This document shows positions 1 through 5,793 of a stretch of DNA of 5,793 bases, piece by piece (the first letter of the stretch is position 1; each line of letters starts with the position of its first letter). The translations under genes were made by a program, and so were the position numbers. A model generated the notes under the pieces. The model ran no database searches. It was not told the DNA's origin and saw nothing but the letters and a program-made list of their open reading frames with translations. Source of the DNA: DASPKX01 sp035627835 (GTDB lineage Bacteria > Verrucomicrobiota > Verrucomicrobiia > Limisphaerales > SXQI01); NCBI GenBank assembly GCA_035627835.1, contig DASPKX010000047.1:1-5793 (forward strand). The letters are read 5' to 3'.

Positions 1-777
1 CCACGCACGACGAAGCTCGCTGAAGATGCATTTGACTCTCGATGCGAAGATCTCGGGCGCCACACCTCTGAACAATGAGGCAACCTTGACCTCATTGTTG
101 ACGTAAACGCCGGCGGCGCTGCCGCCGATTGCATCCACTCGGGGCAGATGGGCTGCGGCGCGTTTGAGCGAGTCCATGATGCCGTCGAAGTGATATTGGG
201 GATCGCGCTGAGGCACGGGATCCCAAACGACTTCCTCGCTGAAGACGCAGTTGCCATCGATCACCGCGGCGACTTTGCGGTCGCTGCCGCCAAGGTCGAA
301 GCCAATGCGGCAACCATTAAGATGCCGTCCGAGCGGCGCAGAGGAGGCATGCTCAGGCGGGAGTTCCGCAACCCATTTGATGTCGAATGGGCGCTCGTAT
401 ATGCGCTCGCCCATGATCTGGGCGTCGAAGATGCCGGTCGGGTTCTTCCGGTAATGGTGCTGGAGTTCCTTGCTGAGCGCGAGCGGGCCGTTGAAATGAA
501 TGCGAAACCCTCCGCGAGACCAGAGCAGGAATTTTATTAAGCGTTCGACGAAGACGAAGTTCGCTTCGGCTTCAGGATGGTCAGTGGGGAGAATGGCGGT
601 TTTGTAATGAAAAATGGAGCCGTCGGATTGTTCGAGGCCAAGCTCCAAGGGAGTTTTTTCGGCGGCGGTTTCAACCTTGGCGCAGAAGGCCTGGTTCGTT
701 AACGCAGCAGGACGGAAAGCCGGATCCAGCTCCGGAGTGATTTTCGGTTCGACCAGCGTTAGGCCGTTGTTCTTCAT
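1..777 (-). CDS. ROK-family protein (sugar kinase/transcriptional repressor type), N-terminal part, cut by left window edge
   Basis: A minus-strand frame stays open from the ATG at 777-775 to base 1 (259 residues, no stop), so the C-terminus lies outside the window. Residues 158-168 (RIGFDLGGSDR) match the phosphate-binding loop that opens ROK proteins (usual form DxGGTK; here Ser replaces Thr). Residues 217-238 contain IGGSAAGVYVNNEV followed by VASLFRG, a typical second ROK segment. About 155 residues precede the ROK fold; I see no helix-turn-helix there, so a sugar kinase or unassigned ROK enzyme is more likely than a NagC/XylR-type repressor. The sugar-binding and zinc motifs would lie in the missing part, so the substrate cannot be given. 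The start is uncertain: no Shine-Dalgarno precedes ATG 777, and the frame is open further upstream, with TTG at 816-814 just behind an AGGGG. The sequence between them reads LYTLALP, which could belong to the protein. Family call firm, exact start weak. Confidence 0.85.
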   Translation of the reverse strand, partial: MKNNGLTLVEPKITPELDPAFRPAALTNQAFCAKVETAAEKTPLELGLEQSDGSIFHYKTAILPTDHPEAEANFVFVERLIKFLLWSRGGFRIHFNGPLALSKELQHHYRKNPTGIFDAQIMGERIYERPFDIKWVAELPPEHASSAPLGRHLNGCRIGFDLGGSDRKVAAVIDGNCVFSEEVVWDPVPQRDPQYHFDGIMDSLKRAAAHLPRVDAIGGSAAGVYVNNEVKVASLFRGVAPEIFASRVKCIFSELRRAW

Positions 778-830
778 CGGGAGCGCCAGCGTATAGAGCG
801 ATGCGGGAGTGAACAAGTCCCCTGCCCCGC

Positions 831-861
831 AAAGTAAAAAGCCGCTCACATGGAGCGGCTT
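831..861 (-). terminator. Rho-independent terminator after the small basic protein gene
   Basis: A perfect 9-bp stem (arms 853-861 and 839-847, rich in GC) closes a 5-nt loop (848-852). Read on the minus strand it runs into TTTTT (840-836) and, after two bases, another TTT. The T tract lies only on the minus-strand side; the plus-strand side continues as gaaagtgtt, so the direction is clear. It begins 30 bp after the stop of the small basic protein gene and sits between that gene and the ROK gene, so it should end the short transcript and isolate the two genes, or attenuate readthrough into the ROK gene. Confidence 0.8.
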
Positions 862-890
862 GAAAGTGTTACGTGAGGCGAAGGGCGGCG

Positions 891-1013
891 TCAGGCCTTT
901 GCTTTGACTGCGCCAGCCTTTGCTCCGGCTCCGGCTTTCGCAGCTTCCTTTTTGCGTTTGAGGTAAGTTTCGCGGCGACGGCGTTTTTGAACTTTATTCG
1001 ACTGCTGGCCCAT
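891..1013 (-). CDS. Small, highly basic 40-residue protein, probably RNA- or ribosome-associated
   Basis: The ATG at 1013-1011 opens 40 codons ending in TGA at 893-891. The product starts MGQQSNKVQKRRRRETYLKR and continues into an Ala/Gly/Lys tail. It has 14 Lys/Arg against 2 Glu, with a run of four Arg at residues 11-14. I recall similar unnamed proteins in Verrucomicrobia, but this is memory and not a search. Its size, charge and tail resemble small ribosomal proteins or nucleic-acid-binding peptides; it does not match bTHX, bL34 or bS21 by eye. A strong terminator 30 bp downstream and a possible promoter upstream make it a free-standing single-gene transcript. An AAAGTAAAG stretch lies just upstream of the ATG, and no classic Shine-Dalgarno is visible. 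No longer gene on either strand explains this interval. Function is inferred from composition only. Confidence 0.75.
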   Translation of the reverse strand: MGQQSNKVQKRRRRETYLKRKKEAAKAGAGAKAGAVKAKA

Positions 1014-1016
1014 ATT
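987..1016 (+). promoter_or_regulatory. Possible sigma-70-type promoter for the lipoprotein-peptidase operon
   Basis: TTGAAC (987-992) and CATATT (1011-1016) are spaced by 18 bp, each matching 4 of 6 consensus bases. They would place the transcript start near 1023, about 37 nt before the ATG at 1060. The element lies over the first codons of the divergent small basic protein gene. Matches this weak occur by chance; the position is what supports it. Confidence 0.3.
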
Positions 1017-1056
1017 TCTTTACTTTGAATCGTGTCTTCGATTTTTTAGTGGCCAG

Positions 1057-1085
1057 AGTATGATGGGTCCGTTGCTGCGCTTCAA
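1057..1085 (-). promoter_or_regulatory. Possible sigma-70-type promoter for the small basic protein gene
   Basis: On the minus strand TTGAAG (1085-1080) and CATACT (1062-1057) are spaced by 17 bp, each matching 4 of 6 consensus bases. The predicted start is near 1050, giving a leader of about 37 nt to the ATG at 1013. The element overlaps the start codon of the divergent lipoprotein gene. It is a by-eye match of moderate quality, supported by its position and by the need for a promoter in this 46-bp gap. Confidence 0.33.
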
Positions 1086-1596
1086 TCTTTATCTGTTTGT
1101 CCTTTGCGCCCTGCTGTGCGGGTCTCTTGGGTGCAAAACCACGGAATCAACCAAGAAAAAGAAGAAAGACAAGGAAGCGACAACGATGCGCTTCCACTTG
1201 GAGGTGAATCCAGACGGGACGCCATGGAATGCGCCTGTGCCCATTTACCGCGAGAAGCCGGTAATGGTAAATGTTTACAAGCAGCCGTTTTTGGATGAAG
1301 GGAACATTGCGAGCGCGTCCGTTGTGGACACGGTGGGAGGTTTTGCGATCAAGGTGCAGTTCGATCAACATGGCTCGCTGGCGCTGGACCAGGCAACCAC
1401 GTTGCATCGCGGCCAGAGAATTGCGGTTTACAGTCAATTCACGGACGCCCGCTGGCTGGCTGCGCCTCAAATCAAGGGACGGATTTCTAATGGAGAACTG
1501 ATCTTCACCCCCGACGCCACTCGCGATGAGGCGAATCGGATCGTCCTCGGGCTGAACAATGTGGCGCAGGAGTTGCGCAAGAAATACACCTGGTGA
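1060..1596 (+). CDS. Lipoprotein with a SecDF P1-head-like domain
   Basis: This 178-residue protein begins with a hydrophobic signal (about residues 5-20) ending in SLGC, with the lipidated cysteine probably at residue 25. The -3 position is Ser rather than the usual Leu, so the lipobox is slightly atypical. A lysine-rich linker follows (a run of five Lys around residues 32-36), then a globular domain. From about residue 90 to 168 the pattern (VQFDQHG, QATTLHRGQRIAV, APQIKGRISNGEL, DEANRIVLGLNN) resembles the P1 head of SecD/SecF, the periplasmic part of the Sec export accessory complex. There are no later membrane segments, so it is not SecD itself. Its stop overlaps the start of the M23 peptidase gene (TGATG), so the two are probably co-translated and act in the same envelope compartment. 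A second ATG directly follows the first (1063). The fold assignment is by eye; the role is unknown. Confidence 0.82.
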   Translation: MMGPLLRFNLYLFVLCALLCGSLGCKTTESTKKKKKDKEATTMRFHLEVNPDGTPWNAPVPIYREKPVMVNVYKQPFLDEGNIASASVVDTVGGFAIKVQFDQHGSLALDQATTLHRGQRIAVYSQFTDARWLAAPQIKGRISNGELIFTPDATRDEANRIVLGLNNVAQELRKKYTW

Positions 1597-2603
1597 TGGC
1601 GGTGTGGTTGAGTTGGCCCGTTGCGCTGGCGCTATTTCTTAGCGTTGCTTCCCACGCGCAGCAGTTCGTGCTTCCGACGCCGAACACCGCGATCTATGGG
1701 CCGAATCGAGGGGAAGAGCGGTACTTCGTCGGAACCGTGGGAAGGCCTTGGACGGCCGGAACTTTCGGATGCGTGCGCACTGGTGGCGCGCAAATGCATG
1801 AGGGGATTGATATTCGCGCCGTCAGCAGGGACAAGCGTGGGGAGCCTACCGACCCGATCTTTTCCACCGCCGATGGCACAGTCGCTTACGTGAATGCCAA
1901 TGCCGGGCTCTCAAATTACGGCAAGTACATCATTATTCGGCACCAGCTTGAAGGTTTGGACCTTTACTCGATGTACGCGCATTTGTCGGCGGTGCACGTG
2001 GGAGTGGGCGCACGGGTTAAAGCGGGGCAGACGATTGGAGTGATGGGGCGAACAAGCAACACGCGCCAGGGGATTTCGAAGGAGCGGGCGCATGTGCATT
2101 TCGAGTTGACGTTGATGATCAATGAGCGCTTTCCCGCCTGGCACAAAGCGAATCTGCGCGGGCAGAGGAATGATCACGGCGTTTGGAACGGGCGGAACTT
2201 TCTGGGCCTTGACCCAACGGAGGTGCTGCTGGCTCAGAAACGTGAGGGCAAGAATTTTAGCATTCTGAAGTTTATCCGTTCGCAACCGGAACTCTGCCGC
2301 GTGTTTGTGCCGGATTCGTCTTTTCCGTGGCTGAAACGCTACACCCCGTTAATCAAACGCAATGTCCGCGCCGAGCGCGAGGGCGTTGCTGGTTACGAGA
2401 TCGCCTTGAACTACAACGGTGTGCCGTTCCAACTGATTCCGCGCGCAAGGAGTGAGCTGCGCGGCGGAGCGACGTTACGGTTGCTGCACGTGAACGCCGC
2501 TGAGGCGGATGAGCATCCTTGCCGCAAGCTGGTTCTGCGGCGAAGCGGCGAATGGCAGTTGAGCAACGCGACTCGCGAATTGCTTGGTTTGCTGACTTAT
2601 TAG
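1596..2603 (+). CDS. Secreted M23-family metallopeptidase (LytM/lysostaphin type)
   Basis: The 335-residue product carries a signal peptide with probable cleavage after SHA (residues 19-21). The M23 zinc-peptidase motifs are complete: H68 and D72 in HEGID, H129 in YSMYAHLS, and H166/H168 in HVHFEL. This argues for an active enzyme, unlike degenerate LytM regulators such as EnvC. Family members cut peptide cross-links or stems in peptidoglycan; the expected site is the periplasm. The glycine-rich core (ADGTVAYV, then VKAGQTIGVMG) also fits. About 130 residues after the catalytic domain (roughly 205-335) match nothing I recognise; no coiled coil, LysM or SH3b repeat is visible. ATG 1596 overlaps the lipoprotein stop by one base; a GTG at 1593 would add one residue. 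It follows the lipoprotein gene as the second gene of an operon. Its stop overlaps the convergent DUF1501 gene by 4 nt, so no terminator separates them. Confidence 0.92.
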   Translation: MAVWLSWPVALALFLSVASHAQQFVLPTPNTAIYGPNRGEERYFVGTVGRPWTAGTFGCVRTGGAQMHEGIDIRAVSRDKRGEPTDPIFSTADGTVAYVNANAGLSNYGKYIIIRHQLEGLDLYSMYAHLSAVHVGVGARVKAGQTIGVMGRTSNTRQGISKERAHVHFELTLMINERFPAWHKANLRGQRNDHGVWNGRNFLGLDPTEVLLAQKREGKNFSILKFIRSQPELCRVFVPDSSFPWLKRYTPLIKRNVRAEREGVAGYEIALNYNGVPFQLIPRARSELRGGATLRLLHVNAAEADEHPCRKLVLRRSGEWQLSNATRELLGLLTY

Positions 2604-4045
2604 GCCAGCAACTTCTTCACCACGTTCCCCGCCACATCGGTCAGCCGGTAATCGCGGCCTTCAAAACGATGGGTGAACTTCGTGTGATCAATGCCAAGGC
2701 AATGGAGAATCGTGGCGTGGAAATCGTGCACGTGCACGGGATCTTCAACAACGTTGTAGGCGAAATCGTCGGTTTTCCCGATCACGACGCCCGGCTTGAT
2801 CCCGCCGCCGGCCATCCACAATGAGAAGCAGCGCGGATGATGGTCGCGACCGAAGCTCGTCTTTGTGATTTCGCCCTGACTGTACGTTGTGCGACCGAAC
2901 TCTCCACCCCAGACCACCAGCGTGTCGTCGAGGAGGCCTCTTTGTTTCAGGTCGGTGATGAGCGCCGCTGAGGCTTGGTCGGTGAGCTTTGCCTGAGTGC
3001 GGATGGCGTTTGGGAGATCGCCGTGATGATCCCAATCGCGATGAACTAATTGGATGAACCGAACGTCGCGTTCAGCGAGGCGGCGGGCCAGGAGGCAATT
3101 GTTGGCGAATGAGGGTTTGCCAGGTTGGGCGCCGTACATGTCGAGGACGCTCTGCGGCTCTTTTGAGATGTCCATCAGTTCCGGCACGCTGGTCTGCATC
3201 CGGTACGCCATTTCGTACGATTCAATGCGCGAGCTGATCTCCGGATCGCCGACTTCGCCGAGCTGCATTCGGTTCATTTCTTGAACGCTGTCGAGCAATT
3301 GGCGACGGGTAGCATTGGAGATGCCTTTCGGATTGCTGACGTAAAGAACGGGATCCCCTGCTCCACGAAATTGCACCCCTTGATGGTTGCTGGCAAGGAA
3401 GCCATTGCCCCAGTAACGCACCTGTAAAGGTTGGCCACCGCTGCCGGAGACGAGCACGATAAAGCCGGGAAGATCTTTGTTCGCGCTCCCCAGACCATAC
3501 GAGAGCCAAGCGCCCATGGTGGGGCGGCCAGGCTGTTGATTGCCGGTGGTCAGGAATGTGACCGCGGGATCGTGATTGATCGGATCCGTGTGCATGGAGC
3601 GGATCAGCGCGATGTCGTCCACGATCTTGGCAGTGTGCGGAAGAAGCTCGGAGAGTTCAGTGCCGCATTTGCCATGCGCTTTGAATTCGAAAGGCGACCC
3701 GACCACGAGCAGTTGCTTCTGGCCGGAGGTCATACCGGTGATGCGCTGGCCCATGCGGATCGAGGCTGGCAGCTCCGTTTTCGTGAGTTCCTGCAGCTTG
3801 GGCTTCGGGTCGAAAAGATCGATGTGCGAAGGCGCGCCCGACATGAAAATGTAGATAACGCGCTTGGCCTTCGGAGGATGATGAAGCGCCTTAAGGCTGC
3901 CGAGCGGGTCCGCAGCGGCTGAATTGGCGCCCATCAAATCGCTCTTCAGCAGACTGGCCAGAGCGACGCCACCAATGCCATGCGCCGTCCGCGCGAAGAA
4001 TGCGCGGCGGTTGATCATCTTCTGAAATTCCGGGGTGAGGTCCAT
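2600..4045 (-). CDS. DUF1501 family exported protein with twin-arginine signal
   Basis: The 481-residue protein matches the DUF1501 family of Planctomycetes and Verrucomicrobia, whose core resembles the alkaline phosphatase/sulfatase fold. Residues 12-33 (NRRAFFARTAHG, then a hydrophobic stretch) form a twin-arginine signal, suggesting export of a folded, possibly metal-binding protein. Family landmarks are FMSGAPSHIDLFDPKP (67-82), HRDWDHHGD (335-343), VVWGGEFGRT (377-386), GRDHHP (399-404) and VHVHDFHATI (437-446); the clustered Asp and His residues are plausible metal ligands. No sulfatase formylglycine signature (C/S-x-P-x-R) is present, so calling it a sulfatase is unsafe. The length is normal and the gene appears intact. 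It starts 4 nt after the stop of the LamG-DUF1553 gene, so the two are almost certainly co-transcribed. No Shine-Dalgarno precedes the ATG, so translation probably depends on coupling. The biochemical role of the family is not established as far as I know. Confidence 0.93.
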   Translation of the reverse strand: MDLTPEFQKMINRRAFFARTAHGIGGVALASLLKSDLMGANSAAADPLGSLKALHHPPKAKRVIYIFMSGAPSHIDLFDPKPKLQELTKTELPASIRMGQRITGMTSGQKQLLVVGSPFEFKAHGKCGTELSELLPHTAKIVDDIALIRSMHTDPINHDPAVTFLTTGNQQPGRPTMGAWLSYGLGSANKDLPGFIVLVSGSGGQPLQVRYWGNGFLASNHQGVQFRGAGDPVLYVSNPKGISNATRRQLLDSVQEMNRMQLGEVGDPEISSRIESYEMAYRMQTSVPELMDISKEPQSVLDMYGAQPGKPSFANNCLLARRLAERDVRFIQLVHRDWDHHGDLPNAIRTQAKLTDQASAALITDLKQRGLLDDTLVVWGGEFGRTTYSQGEITKTSFGRDHHPRCFSLWMAGGGIKPGVVIGKTDDFAYNVVEDPVHVHDFHATILHCLGIDHTKFTHRFEGRDYRLTDVAGNVVKKLLA

Positions 4046-4049
4046 GGGA

Positions 4050-5793
4050 TTAAATCTTTGTGATCGTTTCGTCGAGGTTCAGAAGAACACTGCTCAGCGC
4101 GGTCCAACTGGCGAGTTCAACAGGATCAATTCCCGTTGGCTTTGGCGATTCGCCGACGTTGAGAAGCTCCTCAGCCGCTTTGGTGTCTTTCTGGAAGTTT
4201 TCTCGTTGTTGAAGCAGCGTCTTCTCCAACACAGCGACTTCCTGATCCTTCGGGGTGCGCCCCAGTGTCAGGCGGAAAGCATAGACAAGTTTGCTTCGGG
4301 TCGAGTCGCCGCCTTCCTTCAACGTGCGAGAAGCCAGAGCGCGCGCCGCCTCGACGTAAACGGGATCGTTCATAAGCACCAGGGCTTGCAGAGGCGTCGT
4401 CGTGCGCGGCCGCTGGGCGGTGCAAATCTCGCGATTCGGGGCATCGAAAGTCGCAAAGGAAGGATAGTGAATCGACCGTTTCCAATAAGTGTAGAGGCCG
4501 CGGCGGTAAAGATCCTCGCCTTTGCTCTGCACATAATTCTGCGAGCTGAATCCAGCGCCGAAGGATACTTCCTCCCAAAGCCCCGGAGGCTGGTAAGGAA
4601 ACACGCTCTTGCCCCCGATTACAGGGTTGAGCAAGCCGCTGACCGCCAGCGCGTTGTCGCGGATGAACTCGGCATCCAAACGGAAACGAGGGCCACGGGC
4701 GAGCAGGCGATTGTAAGCATCCTTCTCGAGACGTTCTGGCGTGACCGAAGAATCCTGCTGATAAGCAGCGGAGGTGACCATTAAGCGGATGATGTGTTTC
4801 ACGTCCCACTTGCTCGCGACGAACTCCGAGGCCAGCCAATCGAGCAGTTCCGGATGTGACGGGAATTCACCCTGGGAACCGAAATCGTTCGCGGTGCGCA
4901 CGAGGCCCGAGCCGAAGATCATTGCCCAAAAACGGTTCACCGTGACACGGGCGGTCAGAGGGTGGTCCGGTTGCACGAGCCACTTCGCAAGAGTGAGGCG
5001 ATTCGTGGGCATCTGCTCGGCAGGGATTCCGAAGATGGCCGGCAAAGCAGGTTGCACTTCCTCGCCTTTCTGCTGGAAGTTGCCGCGAACGAGCACGTGC
5101 GTTTTGCGCGGGTTCGGCATCTCCTCCATCACCATGGTGACGGGGATTTCCTTGAAGAGATCGTCCTTTTCTTTGCGCAACGCATTGAGTCGGCTTTCAG
5201 CTCCCTTCAGGTCACTCGCAAAGTTCTCTCGGAAGTAGCGGGCCAGCTCTTTCTTTTGCTCCCCACCACGCTGATCCGAAGCCAACAGAATAGTGTCGTA
5301 GATGGGCCGCACCGCCAGGTTGCGGCATTCCTCGTCCTTCAGCGTGCGGAGATAGATGCGGACATCGTCAATCGCGCCATTGAAAGGGAAAGAATCTTTG
5401 CGTTTACCAATGTGCAATGCAGCCCCGCTCTGAATCGTGTCAGTCAGCGCATCCTTGTCGATATTGGCGGCTACAGCTTTGCCATCGACGAACAGCTTAA
5501 TTCCCGCCGCCTTGCTAGAGCCATCGTAAGTGAACGCCACATGGCGCCAGTTGTTCCCGGTGAACTTATCCTTGGAAACAACTTTAATAGCGTTTGTCTC
5601 CCAGGCATGAATCAGGTGAACCCAAAGAACACCGTCAACTAAGCCAAAGTCCCATCCGCGCACCTTCGCGGGATCATCTATCTTCGAGAGAATGACGCCG
5701 CCGGAGCCTTCTGGTTTGACCCAAGCGGAAATCGAGAACGGTTCGTGGCGGTCTAGGTTCGCTGTGTTGCCCGCTTCGATGAGGCCGCCTTTA
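4050..5793 (-). CDS. LamG-DUF1553 (PSD1) protein, C-terminal part, cut by right window edge
   Basis: The minus-strand frame is open from the right edge to TAA at 4052-4050, giving 580 residues of a longer protein. Fragment residues 1 to about 150 form a LamG/concanavalin-like beta sandwich (FSISAWVKPEG at 19-29, WRHVAFTYDG at 82-91, KLFVDGK at 99-105, FNGAIDDVRIY at 137-147), usually a carbohydrate- or surface-binding module. A charged helical linker follows (about 177-213), then the family hallmark MPNPRKTHVLVRGNF (225-239). DUF1553 runs from about 262 towards the C-terminus (ARVTVNRFWAMIFG, FPSHPELLDWLASEF, FDAPNREICTAQRPR). Full-length relatives usually carry a PSCyt1 cytochrome-c-like domain and DUF1549 (PSCyt2) before this point; those would lie beyond the window. 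The likely location is the periplasm or envelope. It is the upstream partner of the DUF1501 gene, 4 nt away. A GTG at 5663 and other in-frame start codons are internal, because homology continues upstream of them. Confidence 0.93.
   Translation of the reverse strand, partial: KGGLIEAGNTANLDRHEPFSISAWVKPEGSGGVILSKIDDPAKVRGWDFGLVDGVLWVHLIHAWETNAIKVVSKDKFTGNNWRHVAFTYDGSSKAAGIKLFVDGKAVAANIDKDALTDTIQSGAALHIGKRKDSFPFNGAIDDVRIYLRTLKDEECRNLAVRPIYDTILLASDQRGGEQKKELARYFRENFASDLKGAESRLNALRKEKDDLFKEIPVTMVMEEMPNPRKTHVLVRGNFQQKGEEVQPALPAIFGIPAEQMPTNRLTLAKWLVQPDHPLTARVTVNRFWAMIFGSGLVRTANDFGSQGEFPSHPELLDWLASEFVASKWDVKHIIRLMVTSAAYQQDSSVTPERLEKDAYNRLLARGPRFRLDAEFIRDNALAVSGLLNPVIGGKSVFPYQPPGLWEEVSFGAGFSSQNYVQSKGEDLYRRGLYTYWKRSIHYPSFATFDAPNREICTAQRPRTTTPLQALVLMNDPVYVEAARALASRTLKEGGDSTRSKLVYAFRLTLGRTPKDQEVAVLEKTLLQQRENFQKDTKAAEELLNVGESPKPTGIDPVELASWTALSSVLLNLDETITKI

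Noticed and set aside
148..540. Plus-strand open frame of 130 codons
   Set aside because: The minus strand here encodes a ROK protein with the phosphate-loop motif, so this is its antisense shadow.
891..1013. Assignment of the small basic protein to bTHX, bL34 or the PVC small basic protein family (TIGR04137)
   Set aside because: As I recall those families, their conserved N-terminal patterns do not match MGQQSNKVQKRRRR, so I left it unnamed.
1060..1596. Reading the lipoprotein as a broken SecD gene
   Set aside because: It has its own signal and lipobox, a natural stop overlapping the next start, and no remnant of transmembrane segments, so it looks like a complete small protein.
2519..2824. 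Plus-strand open frame spanning the junction of the M23 and DUF1501 genes
   Set aside because: It overlaps both real genes in other frames, and no domain is visible in its product.
3431..3922. Plus-strand open frame of 163 codons antisense to DUF1501
   Set aside because: Its composition is rich in Arg, Glu and Ala as expected of a shadow frame, and it lies opposite a conserved gene.
2600..4045. Annotation of the DUF1501 protein as an active sulfatase
   Set aside because: The fold is related, but no C/S-x-P-x-R formylglycine signature is visible.
4035..4784. Plus-strand open frame of 249 codons antisense to the LamG-DUF1553 gene
   Set aside because: It lies wholly opposite a gene with clear family motifs, its translation shows no recognisable domain, and long antisense frames are expected in GC-rich coding DNA.
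4171..4839. Minus-strand open frame of 222 codons in another frame of the DUF1553 gene
   Set aside because: It is an out-of-frame reading of a gene whose true frame carries the DUF1553 motifs.
4962..5642. Plus-strand open frame of 226 codons antisense to the LamG and linker region
   Set aside because: It is a shadow of the minus-strand gene, whose LamG and DUF1553 motifs are unambiguous; the predicted peptide has no family features.

Overview
The window looks like chromosomal sequence from a PVC-superphylum bacterium, most likely a member of the Verrucomicrobiota. This rests on two things. A DUF1553 (PSD1) gene with an embedded LamG domain lies directly upstream of a DUF1501 gene, a pairing typical of Planctomycetes and Verrucomicrobia. 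A 40-residue, very basic small protein also resembles, from memory, unnamed small proteins of Verrucomicrobia. Base composition is moderately GC-rich and there is little sign of strong Shine-Dalgarno sequences. I see no mobile element, CRISPR array, tRNA or rRNA, and nearly the whole window is coding.

Layout, left to right. (1) Positions 1-777, minus strand: the N-terminal 259 residues of a ROK-family (sugar kinase/repressor-type) protein that runs off the left edge. (2) Positions 831-861: a strong Rho-independent terminator reading on the minus strand. (3) Positions 891-1013, minus strand: the small basic protein. (4) A 46-bp divergent intergenic region, with candidate promoters in both directions that overlap the opposing gene starts. 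(5) Positions 1060-1596, plus strand: a lipoprotein whose C-terminal half resembles the SecDF P1-head fold. (6) Positions 1596-2603, plus strand: a secreted M23 metallopeptidase whose start overlaps the lipoprotein stop (TGATG). (7) Positions 2600-4045, minus strand: a DUF1501 protein with a twin-arginine signal, meeting the peptidase gene stop-to-stop with a 4-nt overlap. (8) Positions 4050-5793, minus strand: the C-terminal part of a LamG-DUF1553 protein that enters from the right edge, 4 nt upstream of the DUF1501 gene.

There are three functional groups. The lipoprotein and M23 peptidase form a translationally coupled envelope pair, probably acting on peptidoglycan. The DUF1553 and DUF1501 genes form the familiar PVC pair of exported proteins of unknown biochemical role, often found near polysaccharide and sulfatase genes. 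The small basic protein and the ROK protein share a strand but are separated by a terminator.

I did not find a clear new multi-gene system. The points most worth a second look are the small basic protein, the free-standing SecDF-P1-like lipoprotein coupled to a peptidase, and the start of the ROK gene relative to the terminator.
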